Assembly: GCA_014281115.1 (NCBI GenBank)
Contig: JACONQ010000016.1
Span: 186,001 to 250,000, forward strand
Direction of reading: 5' to 3'
DNA: 64,000 nt
DNA from: Laburnicola sp. R22_1
Taxonomy: Eukaryota > Ascomycota > Dothideomycetes > Pleosporales > Didymosphaeriaceae
A program made the position numbers and the translations under genes. The notes beneath the pieces were generated by a model. The model was given only the letters and a program-made list of their open reading frames with translations, was not told where the DNA came from and searched no databases. Shown here piece by piece: positions 54,501-64,000 of this stretch (its first letter is position 1; each line of letters starts with the position of its first letter).

Positions 54501-56707
54501 TTATTCTTTAGCAGAACGAATGGCAAGCATGGCCAGCAGGCTGCCACCTGCTGTGACCCACCATGCTGAAATTCCGAATGCACCTTGAATATCCCCCCGA
54601 TATAGAGACCACAGAACCCCAAAAAGGAGACTCCCGAGTACACCCAATATTAGATAGAGCCATGCGATTCTCACTATGTCCCATCCTTCTTCATAGAATA
54701 TGCCCCATCCTTCGGCAGGCCCATGAGGTGCTCCATGCAACTGCCCACATGTACGTTTAGGAAGCTGATCAAGGATCCAGGTCTCATTCTCCTCAATACA
54801 TGAAGGCGATATGAATAAGTGTAAAAGGTAATCGGGGAGAATGGGCGGGTATGTAGCGGGCGGACCGGGCTTGCAGCGATATTGCGCTAGGGGTGATGGC
54901 TCGACCATGTCTTGTGGAGGGAGACATTCGCATGGTCGGCCACTACAGCAAGGCTCGTGATATCTAATTTCGACACTCCCACCCATAGATAAACGAAACT
55001 GGTATGTCAGCAAGCGACTTTCAAGTGTCGAGTGAAAGATTACCTTAACAAAATATATGCCTTGCACCGCACGAAGCGAAAGCACTGATAGGAGATTGCC
55101 TCTATGTTTCCTAAATTGACCGTTAAGAAAGACGAACAGTTCTCGGTCGGTGTTTATTGTATCAATTTGTTCCTGGCATAGATTCTTTCCATATCGGGTT
55201 TTGTGCATGCACGCCATCACGTGTAGGCTTTTTTGCTGAGTGGCTGGAGCTTGAATACTCAGTGTCTCTAGTATGGGTCGTGGGTCGTGTTGAGGCAAAG
55301 TAGGTGCCTGACTCCGTCTTGTACTACCGATTCCAAGAAGACGTTCGAGATAGGTTCCGGTAATTCGCATCAAACGTTTCGGGCGAAAATTCTCCCAAAG
55401 ATTTGATGCGGACACGAATTTTACTCTTGTGGATCGCTTCATGTGGGTTTTCAAGGTAGCGGTGCCGCCTGGCGCGAGTTCTGCAACATCACCGAGACCT
55501 CTAACTCCACATTTCTATAATTATTGTCAGATTTTCTGTAGAGATTTTGGATGAGAGGAACAGCACGCACACATTGCCATCGAATTCGGTTTTTTCCATG
55601 TGAATAAGCCGGTTCCATGAGTCCGAGGCAGATTAATGCAGCCTTCCAGAGCCGGAGTACGGAAGCTGTACCGGTCTGCAACTTCATGGCGCAAACTCTC
55701 GAAACTCCATTGCTTTCAGTATTTAGTGTGGTTATGCTCTCCAGATCTTGTGTCTGCCTCCTGAACTCAACTGGTTTGTGTTGCGCCACAAAGGGTTGTG
55801 GGATGGCCGAGCTGCTGGATGTCGGAAAATTAACAGCTAATGGGTACGACGGCGGAGTCTTTGAAGGAATGTATAGGTGGACTTTGATCCCGCGCAGAAA
55901 TGGTATGCTAGAAATCACCACATCTATCAATGGGGATAGTATTCCAGGAGTTCTGGCCACCATACAGTCCGCATGGATGCACGGTGGTAGAGTAGGTTGA
56001 TCGCTAGAAAGCTGCTTGATGATCTCGGCCTGTGATGCGGAAGTTTCAGCGTAGTGATGATTTCCGTATGACTAATGGTCAGTTAGATATATCATTATAC
56101 GATCAAGCGTGATACGAACGCATTGCCAGTAGATTCGTGTTCCGTCCGATCCTAGTGATGACATCCTAGGCCTCGGACGCTGACAAATCCAACATGTATA
56201 AGCTAGCCACTCCATAACCGCTGTTGCTTTGCCCCAGAGAGCAAGATCATGCTCAGTCGAAAGTCTGACATTGTTCCTCCATGATAGGGTCGCGAGCGAC
56301 CTTAGGCGGTCTGGTAATACGAAGACTCCCAAATTAGTCGAAAGATTTCTGAAAGCGATATCTTCGCCAAGGAATTTCTCGATGTCCTGCACATTGGGGA
56401 ATTCATGAGAGGCTTTACCCTCGTATTCGTCGTCGCTTTGCGAATGATTTTCCGAATGTATGCTGCCGTTCTCATTTTCTTGGCTGTCACTATCCCTTAG
56501 AGCTGGTTGAACTCCGTAGCTTCGACCACGCTCTTCGTGAATCCATTGTGGAGTATCGTGAGAGTGCTCTTCCGAAGCCAAACCCATTTGTTGTGTGGTG
56601 ACCCACTTCTCCAAATATTCACGATCTTTTCGATAAGCCAAACGATTCTGTTCGTCAAATGGCAGCCCACGGTTTCCCTGAGTCGGATTTCTGAACTCTG
56701 CAACCAT
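54501..56707 (-). CDS. CxCG-domain protein with C-terminal membrane helices (NLR-associated module)
   Basis: Three exons (56707-56120, 56071-55571, 55514-54501) give 700 residues; both introns keep phase 0, but the first donor (GTTCGT) is weak. Two copies of a domain beginning R-I-[YR]-W-Q-C are each completed by splicing: IYWQCSYG near residue 195 and IRWQCKCG near residue 362. Between them is NVQDIEKFLGEDIAF ... VLPDRLR. The C-terminal third has LFVFLNGQFRKHRGN and two membrane helices around WLYLILGVLGSLLFGVLWSL and SAWWVTAGGSLLAMLAI, with YRGDIQGAFGI between. This layout matches an uncharacterised Pezizomycotina family known to me only by pattern. The frame stays open upstream to 56812, directly abutting the NLR stop codon in the same frame. 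Confidence 0.65.
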
Positions 56708-56812
56708 CTGCGCGATCCTCCATCTTGCCCCTCGACTCCTTAAAAGTCCAACTGTTTCCTGTTCCAGATCACTGTGTGCGTTACTGCGAATATCAAGGTA
56801 ATATAGCTTTAG

Positions 56813-59800
56813 TTATCGACGGAAGTTCTGTACGAATCGGGCCTTTGTCATAGCCCCTATGGCTGCATCAAGCATTGGGAGGAGGCATTGGTTATTGGCA
56901 ATGAAAAGAGCAATCTGCCGCTCCGCTACAGCTTTATGTGATGTCCTGTGGCTGCTTGCGCTTGATTGAATATCTTCCGTATCCGAGAACACGGACTGAA
57001 GTTCATCAACTTCAGACAGCTGTACCCTCGTCATCCCTGGATCGATATCGTTAGCTGTCTCGAGATGAACACCGAGTTGTTCTACAGCAGTCGACTCTCC
57101 ATACATATATGTCAGTGGTCGAGTCTGCTCCAGCAGTGTCCCAGTCGCGGAACCGAAGAAATTCGGACAATCATCATCGACATATGCCGCGGAAGGATGT
57201 ATGACAAGTGACTCAACATCCAGCTGTAGCATTGCAATAGTGCCGGATACGAGCGCCACGACGTAGAGGCCGTTATGGAAAGCTGTGCATGTATTACGGT
57301 AATCTGAGGGGAGCCAGATCACGCGTTGTGTTGCTAGAGTGATCCATCCATCTCGTATGGTTGGTCCGCGACTTGGGAGCAACTCGGCTGGGCCATCAGA
57401 CAGAAATCTTAAGTTTAAGACATGTTCGTCTATCTCCAGAGACAAGCTGTCGAAGGAAAATGAAAGTCTTTGAATGGTTTGGTAGGTTTTTAGAGCCTTC
57501 ACCAATACGCCAGTAGGCACATCCCAGAGTAAGACCGTGCCGTTGTTTGATGCTGATGCGACTAGTTTGGTATTTGGCGAGAAGGTCGCAGACATAACCT
57601 TTCCGGAATGACCCTCTAAGTGTGCTGCGACACGACCCGTCGCTACATCCCATAGCCGTACAGTCGCATCGTCGGATGCAGATGCGACCAGCTGGCCGTC
57701 TGGCGAGAAGGCGACGGCGTTGACGTAGGAGGTATGGCCCTCGAGCGCGCTGCGGCACGACCCCGTCGCCGCCTCCCACACTCGCACCGTGTTGTCGTGC
57801 GACGCGGACGCGACCAGCTGGCCGTCTGGCGAGAAGGCGACGGCGCTGACAAAGGCGGTATGACCCTCGAGCGCGCTGCGGCACGACCCTGTCGCCGCCT
57901 CCCACACTCGCACCGTGTTGTCGTGCGACGCGGACGCGACCAGCTGGCCGTCTGGTGAGAAGGCGACGGTGCTAACGGAGGAAGTATGACCCTCAAGCAT
58001 GGTGCGGCAAGCATCCCAGTCGTCTTCTCTTTTTGACAATGATTTAATCCACCCTGGCATTTCGTCTACAAAAGCTTTCCGTACTATACTTGCTTCTGGA
58101 GCAAATATAAGCGCTGACGAATATATTTGTAAAGGTGCATCTTGGAGTATATGTTGGAATCGAAGTGTAAATCGTTGAGCGTCATGGAGAAACGCAGAGA
58201 GTGCACTGCTTGATGCCTGTATTGCTTATTAGTGTAACACAGTGTTAGAGAAAAAGAAGAGCCTTACCCTAACTAGCATAGAAAGTGTTTCAAGCAAGAA
58301 AACACATTTGTTTGTCTCTCTAATTAGACTCATTGCTTCAAGCCAGTGAAGGAAATGTTTCTGGAGGAACGTATCTGCAGTAGCCTTGTCGTCAACAAGA
58401 CGTTGGCTCTGCTTGAGATGATACACCCAGGAACGGCAAGCGTACTGCAATTCAGGCGACAGATTGCTTGTAATCCTCCCTTCATCAACTTCGCCTCTCA
58501 AAGTCCCAGGCTGTAAGTTGCACATGTTCTGTCGTAGGCCGTTAGGGCTGGACATGAGTTGAAGGCAATGAGACGCTAAGCTCTCGTGTCTCGCTCTCTC
58601 ATCCACCCAGAACGGGCTCTTCTCCTTCTTCGACGCATCGACGAGAAACTCCCGAAAGGACAGATGCAGGAGCCGTACAGGCATATCATCGCGGTCTGGT
58701 ATGCTTAGAACAGAATGTAGGGAATCCAGTCGGCAACTAACGTCCTCCTTGGATATATAAAGGAGGCGAGCAAGCGACGTAGTTGAAAGTGGAGTCTCTA
58801 GAACCACTATACTCCCCACAATATCCTGAAACTCGCATGCCCACCTTTCTCTGTCTTCCTCATCCTCTTCGTCGTACAGCTGATTGAGGATAAGGAGATA
58901 CGTTACGTCGAGTTTTGAGACTTTTGACTTCTGATACTCTAAGATGCTCTCTAGACGCTTTTTGGGATCATCGCGTCGATCGCCTATGTATCGACACGCG
59001 GTAGCAGCGAAGATGAACAGCGGGACTGCTTGTTCGACTAGCGCCTCGACTTGATCCCGTCTCGGCCAGCCTGAGGGCAGCGATCGTTCTTCCCGTACTC
59101 GTCCAAGTTCATGCTCGAAATAGACGCGGATGTCGTGTTGAATTGTTTGTTTAGCTACTTCGTGGAGGATAAGATCTTCGAATGTCCCGTCAGGCAATTG
59201 TTTGAATCCTAGGCGGATGTGCAGTTCTGGTCGGCTTGTTACAAATATCCGCAATGATAGCGACTTAAGATCCTTCGTTCGCGAAAGGAGCTGGAGGATC
59301 ACTCGTATGTCATGCTCGCATTCATCCAATGCGTCTATTACGATGAGTAGTACCAAGGCTGGTGGATGTGCCACGTCCAAGAGCGGATAGAGGATCAGCT
59401 TCTCGAACTGATCCTTTAGAGTTTTCTCGCATATGGCTGGATCGGCTTCAATCGCCTTCTTGATTCTAGGTCCTAATCCCGATACACGACGAGCTAGCTG
59501 TGTAGCAATGGTGGTGAAGAATCGAGTGGCGTTCCCGCGCTCCCCCTCACCTCTTTTGAAGAAGAAGCTGGCTCCTAGTTGTTGGTGGTCGGCGAAGGCC
59601 CGGGCAACTGTACGCGCAATCGTAGACTTTCCTGTTCCTGCCGCGCCATTCAGCCAGAATATTGGTTTGCTCTTTTTGTCATTTGCCCATCCTTGTATGT
59701 GACGCAGTAACTCGGCGCGGGTGTTTGGAAGGCATGTCGAGTTATGTTCTTCTACGTGCGAGTCGAAGGAAGCGCCTTTGGCGGTAGGCAATGACAGCGT

Positions 59801-60315
59801 GTTAGTCTTCTGGTCAACGTGAAGAATGAGGGCTCTGGAATGTCTTTTATTAGCCTTCGCTTGCCTTTGAAAGCACACACTACTTACGTCTGATCAACTT
59901 GAAGCGCAAGGCTAAAAGTGTTCCTATAGTTCTCAAGATTTTGAACCGCCTTCTCTACCTCCTTGCTCGTGAAAGGCCATTTTAAGGCTCGAAAACCGAG
60001 TTTGCTCATTGCTTTTCGGCGTCCGCTGGGCTCGAAATTGGCCTTGAGTCTACCCTCAAGGTCTTGCAACTGCTGGTAACATTCCTTGAGTGACTCTAGT
60101 AACTTGTGTGTAGAAGGGAGCTGCGACCCTTGCTTATCTACAAGCTGTTGAAGCTCTTCAAGGACGTTCTTGATATTGGTCGCTTTTTGTTGGAGGCGTC
60201 CGATGTCCCTCTTTACGTCCTTCGCGGCGACTAAGTACTGGAAGCAGAGCGACGCGACCTTGGCGGATATGTCGACGACGGCTACAACGCTTGCCGCTCC
60301 GGAGAGGCCATCCAT
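56813..60315 (-). CDS. NLR-type STAND receptor: SesA-like, NACHT, WD40
   Basis: Three exons (60315-59888, 59834-58268, 58216-56813) give 1,132 residues. The N-terminal helical domain MDGLSGAASVVAVVDISAKV resembles the SesA/PF17107 domain of fungal STAND proteins. The NACHT P-loop GAAGTGKST is at about 206-214, Walker B LLIVIDALDECE at about 304-315, and the winged-helix and ARC region follow. The linker DAPLQIYSSALIFAPE is typical of NACHT-WD proteins. Four WD40 repeats of exactly 42 residues span about 739-906, and the first two differ at only a few residues. Such proteins (HET-E and HNWD type) mediate allorecognition and programmed cell death. I start at 60315, since an ATG 36 codons upstream adds atypical sequence. 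The TAA at 56815-56813 looks premature (see findings). Confidence 0.88.
57625..58002 (-). repeat. 126-bp WD40-coding tandem repeats
   Basis: Three WD40 units of 126 bp are very similar at DNA level; the two at about 57750-58002 are almost identical except at the codons giving SSVST versus AFVSA. Such internal homogenisation is seen in polymorphic NLR repeats and permits unequal crossing-over. Confidence 0.8.
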
Positions 60316-60926
60316 GATACGGCGCGCGGTCAGGGCGGCAACAGTCGTAGTGGTTCTGCAGAAGCTGTAGCGTAGATTCGCAAGGCCGCAAGACCATAAC
60401 GTCGGTGTCGAAGAAGTTGCCACTCATCTTTGAGGCAGCGAGGCTGAGAAGGCGGCTGCGGCAAAACGCTGCAGCGCCAAGGTTGGGTTTAAAGTGGAGG
60501 AGAAAGGTCCCTCCAAGCGAGTCTATGCTGACAAGTCTGTAGATTAGCGAGCACCTTTGTGCCGTCCGATCAACAAACAAGATAACGTTAAAAAATTAAC
60601 AAAGCCTCTAAAAATAGCCATCATGTGACTGTTCATTAGCGCTTCCAGAAGGGTTAAGGTTTCGTAAAATATATTACAGCAGAGTAATCTCGACGGCTTT
60701 CTTTACAGCAGCTCGCTTAACTGCGCGCCAAGATATTTAGTAGATGAACTACGACGGATAAATTCGGAATGCATGTTGGCATGTGCTAAATGCTACGATA
60801 AGCTTAATACATGTTCCTATTAAGGATTAGTATCGTCTAGAACCTCCGAGGAGTTGAAAAACATTAGTGGTGACAGCTTTGCAGGGGTTAGAAAGCAGAG
60901 ATGGTTTCAGAGACGCGAACAGAATC
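60316..60926. other. NLR upstream region
   Basis: No gene recognised. It presumably includes the NLR promoter; the TA content rises toward the solo LTR. Confidence 0.4.
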
Positions 60927-61095
60927 TGTAAGCAGTTGGGTAGTATGTGTAGAAAGTGTATATCGTAGAAGTATCTGTGTTCAGATGTGTATATGCCTGT
61001 GTATCGTACATGGAGTGATCAGAGGCTCGTATATAGTAGGCGAGCTGACTCATGAGACTAATGTCGTCATGTGACATAGCTCTAGGCTGCTTACA
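60927..61095 (-). repeat. Solo Copia LTR (169 bp) with TSD
   Basis: The reverse complement matches the 43656-43824 LTR nearly base for base. A GAATC duplication flanks it (60922-60926 and 61096-61100), so a whole element inserted here and then recombined out between its LTRs. It lies about 600 bp upstream of the NLR start. Confidence 0.92.
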
Positions 61096-62736
61096 GAATC
61101 ATCAACAGCATACTCAAGCCGCCGTAATTTTTGCTTCACACACTAGCTATAGAGACAGAAATAGTTAGAAAAGGGCCCCAAGTAACCATAAAACTATACA
61201 GTCATGTTGCTAAAAAGTATGATGTTCGGAAGCTCGGTTCATCTCGGCGAGGGGTGTTTTTCGACCAACAGTGATGGACGTTACATAGCTAGATGGTGGT
61301 AGTCGTCATATCCCTCGTGTTGGATGCTATACTTCATTGATTTTGCGAGGGTCAGGATACAGCTCTATGCATACGCGGGAAAGCATGTGCTGGGAGTCCG
61401 CCTGTCGGCGCCTGATGGCATGCGCAATGATCACATATTTGGAACGTCGCAGAGAGCGGAAAACCAGAAAAGATGGAGAGAAACGCAAGATGATATTATT
61501 ATATGTAACCCATGTGCATTAACAAATCAACTTCCTCGAGCCCAGTGGCTGGCAGAGCCGGCATCTACACCCAGTCCAGTTGAGACCTTTTACACGCCGA
61601 TCAACATCGTCCTGTCAGCGCCATAACCAAATCCTTGAGTCTATTAGCCGGAATCGCGGGTGCAAAGGCATCGTGATCTACTCACGATCGACATCAACAC
61701 AGGACAAGATACAAACATTCAACAATAAGAACAAAGGAAAATATCGACCAAGATATGAGCCATCTTCGCCGATCCGGACCATCGTACACACAAGATTCAG
61801 CGCACTGGCACGTGTTAGTATGTAACGCCTTCAACGGAAAGCAGAAGAGAGTGGAACGTACTCGACTCTCATCTCAGCATGAACAAGGCGCGATGCAACC
61901 GGGGGGAACAACGCCGCCGTCTAACGTCCGTTGCCGTTCACATTCGGCTCATTTGTCGTCTGGCTGCTCGGTGCCGACACAGCGCCCCGCCGTCCACCTC
62001 CCAAGTCGTATGTTCCGGCGACGGGCTCGGGCTCTGGAGTAGAGGAATTAGGCATTGTTTCGATTGTGGTTGTAAAGCTTCGTTGTGTGTGAAAGTTGGT
62101 GATGGTGGTGCGATTAGATGTAATGGGCGTTTTCGACACACAAAGAGTCGAAAGGGAGCGAACGAAAAGGATGGAGCGGATGATATGTGTTCCGAAAGGG
62201 AGAATCGATGGATATATGTAGGATCGGGGGGCTGAGATCTGGCTACGTTGTGTAGAATGCGTTGTGAAAATACAATGTAGTTATATCTTTTCGGTCTTCG
62301 CACGAGGCTTGACCGATGAGCCCGTTTGGCAATTGATAAGTCCTCGACGGGTGCTGCCATAGCAAAAGAGATTGGGTCACGCTCTGTCCGGATCTGCTCT
62401 TCGGTAGGGGGCGAAGTTGCTTAGCTTCCACGTGGGTAGCAAACGGGTGCACCGATTGCAGGGCTCGTGCATGGCATGTCGAACGCACGGTTTGACGCAG
62501 GGAAGGGACTAAACAATGTAAGGTGCTCAAATATTCTCTTCTGGGATATGCGGTGAGCGGTATGATATATCATTCCACGAGAAAGGGAGAAGGGTTCACT
62601 TGATGGATTGAAGATACAAACAGGCGACAGTACCGCTATGGCACCGATGCCAGTGTGCTCAGCTGATCTGACGTATGGTGACCAGACTATCGTTGAGGCT
62701 CAAACGCTCGCCTTGCGCACGTGGCGGGCCGCAGGC
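61096..62736. other. Intergenic region
   Basis: About 1.6 kb with only short ORFs on both strands; no domain, RNA gene or repeat that I can support. Confidence 0.4.
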
Positions 62737-63498
62737 TCAAAGTTCCATGGCATCGTTCGCGACGCCCGCAATGCGTACCCGCTCCATCAATATGGCGTTC
62801 ACCGTCATACCGAACCGCGGGAAAGCATTGTTGATCGCATTGCACTCCTCGGTTGAAAGCGGCATCTTTTGATTGATCATAAGAATGGCGTACCGCTCCG
62901 CGATATGCAGAAGCAGCGGATCCTCAACGTCCGCGTTGGCGAGTAGCGCCTCGAGTGCCCAAGCTTCGTCAACAACGCCCCGCCGGTCTACCAATTGTTC
63001 GATGAAGGGAAGGAGGTTTTTGGCGAAGTCGTCCATTCCGAGCTTCCGCATTGCAAGGTAGATGTAGAGGTAGTAAAACCTGTCCGGGCCCTCGATGGAC
63101 GGGTCGGTGGGTAGGAATTCGGTCCAACTCTTAGCGCGGAGAGCTCTGCAGTACCAGTCAAGGACTTCCATGATATAGCCTGGAAGCACGCCGCCCAACT
63201 GAAAGTCGACCCTCGAGGTGGGGTGAATGCGGAAGAAGTCCGCGATCGCTGGCGATGCGGCCTGCAATGCAAGCACCGGGACCTCGATAGCGAAAGGGCG
63301 GTCGGTAGCTTCACATTGCTCGCGGAGTTGGCGACATCGGTCAGAAGCGACGACGTTTTTCGCGGCGGATAGCTGACGAAGGTTTTCGGCTGGCGTACCG
63401 CTGTATGACGTGACAAGAAGAACTGTAGGGCCGCCCAAGGATTTCTGGCGAGCATGCCGTGGCAGCGATGCAAAGTCTGGTTTCGGTGCGTCGCGCAT
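62737..63498 (-). CDS. Hypothetical protein, possible BTB-like fold
   Basis: 253 residues from the ATG at 63498. No definite family. The order of elements, ending in FAIEVPVLALQAASPAIADFF then FQLGGVLPGYIMEVLDWYCRAL, then FYYLYIYLAMRKLGMDDFAKN, resembles the core and following helices of fungal BTB/POZ proteins, whose signature is less clear here. The frame is open upstream for another 81 codons, but that part is atypical. Codon use supports coding. BTB proteins usually act in protein-protein contacts or Cul3 ligases; that is a suggestion only. Confidence 0.6.
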   Translation of the reverse strand: MRDAPKPDFASLPRHARQKSLGGPTVLLVTSYSGTPAENLRQLSAAKNVVASDRCRQLREQCEATDRPFAIEVPVLALQAASPAIADFFRIHPTSRVDFQLGGVLPGYIMEVLDWYCRALRAKSWTEFLPTDPSIEGPDRFYYLYIYLAMRKLGMDDFAKNLLPFIEQLVDRRGVVDEAWALEALLANADVEDPLLLHIAERYAILMINQKMPLSTEECNAINNAFPRFGMTVNAILMERVRIAGVANDAMEL

Positions 63499-64000
63499 AG
63501 CCGAGAGTATCAGCCGATGATGTATGGGGCGAGACGATCGGTATGTTCTGGGATGCTGGTAAGGTTTCGGGTGACGGGGAACAAGATGGAGTCGTAAAAT
63601 CTCAGCAGCTGGGTACTCACGCCAAGATACGAAAGTGAAGTGAAACATGACCTCTGTATGGAAAGGTGAGACATAGCGGGATAGGTCATCCCCATGATGC
63701 CCGTGGTCTAGAGCATACACTGCTAGTTTGAGTCCTTCCACGAGACCCTACAAACAATAAGAGCAAGCTAGAGGCCTATAAACGACATAATACGTACATA
63801 GATACGAGCCAATAAAAACTTAACACTCAACAGATCCTGGAGTAACACACATTAGTATACGATGGTCAGGTGATTCAGGGATAAGTGGATATAAGAGTGG
63901 CTTACCTGATCCACCGCTCAATAGCAAGTACAATAGCAGCGGTACTGGCGGTGAAAGAGGGCCGAGGAGCAATCCCAGCTATTGTGTGAAAGTCGACAAT
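63499..64000. other. Right-edge sequence
   Basis: No supported gene in the last 500 bp; promoter of the BTB-like gene may be here. Confidence 0.4.

Noticed and set aside
55451..55963. Treating the 170- and 317-codon frames and the 211-codon upstream frame as three genes
   Set aside because: Two phase-preserving introns join them and complete two copies of the same WQC/CG domain.
61324..61626. 100-codon ORF near the right side
   Set aside because: No domain, poor codon pattern and overlapping ORFs in other frames.

Overview
The window reads as nuclear DNA of a filamentous ascomycete (Pezizomycotina; I infer a Dothideomycete, probably Pleosporales, but cannot name a species). The evidence is short 48-160 nt GT-AG introns with CTRAY-like branch sites, fungal families (DUF3328/UstYa, 2EXR, fungal rhodopsin-domain, NACHT-WD40 receptor), and a two-speed layout. 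GC-balanced gene islands alternate with TA-rich blocks whose transposons carry many TGG/CAG to TAG changes, the signature of repeat-induced point mutation (RIP).

Layout. 1-2090: RIP-degraded Copia 3' end and LTR, then TA-rich debris. 2198-13235: accessory gene island with a methyltransferase, SDR, two UstYa-type (DUF3328) oxidases, a secreted seven-repeat precursor peptide, a rhodopsin-domain membrane protein and a flavin-linked oxidase. 14325-19588: young Copia element with identical LTRs. 19589-25190: RIP-degraded block holding hAT and pogo remnants. 25191-40483: ordinary gene island with a decayed secreted-protein gene, 2EXR protein, DUF4743/Nudix hydrolase, esterase, CinY/HET-C-like protein, RNA polymerase III subunit RPC11, ankyrin protein, splicing factor SF3B5, coiled-coil protein and epoxide-hydrolase-like protein. 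40484-43655: gene-poor, minisatellite-rich. 43656-48775: old RIP-mutated Copia. 49797-52602: foldback MITE beside a pogo/Fot1 element with the same termini. 52659-53697: two tiny ORFs, one MADS-box-like. 54501-60315: NLR-type receptor (SesA-like N-terminus, NACHT, WD40) and an in-frame downstream membrane module. 60927-61095: solo LTR. 62737-63498: BTB-like hypothetical.

Most interesting system. At 5068-8280 a signal-peptide protein with seven copies of a 13-residue block (DADD[Q/E]VRNSWSAR) lies next to two intact UstYa-family genes. Precursor plus UstYa is the hallmark of fungal dikaritin-type RiPPs (ustiloxin, phomopsin, asperipin, victorin). The repeats differ at synonymous sites while the peptide is kept, which implies purifying selection. 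The block is not a core I recognise and lacks the usual KR Kex2 sites, so I propose a candidate undescribed RiPP pathway. The MTase, SDR and flavin oxidase are possible but unproven tailoring enzymes. Second is the NLR, whose stop codon falls inside a conserved C-terminal block that continues in the same frame into the next gene, so receptor and membrane module may once have been one protein.
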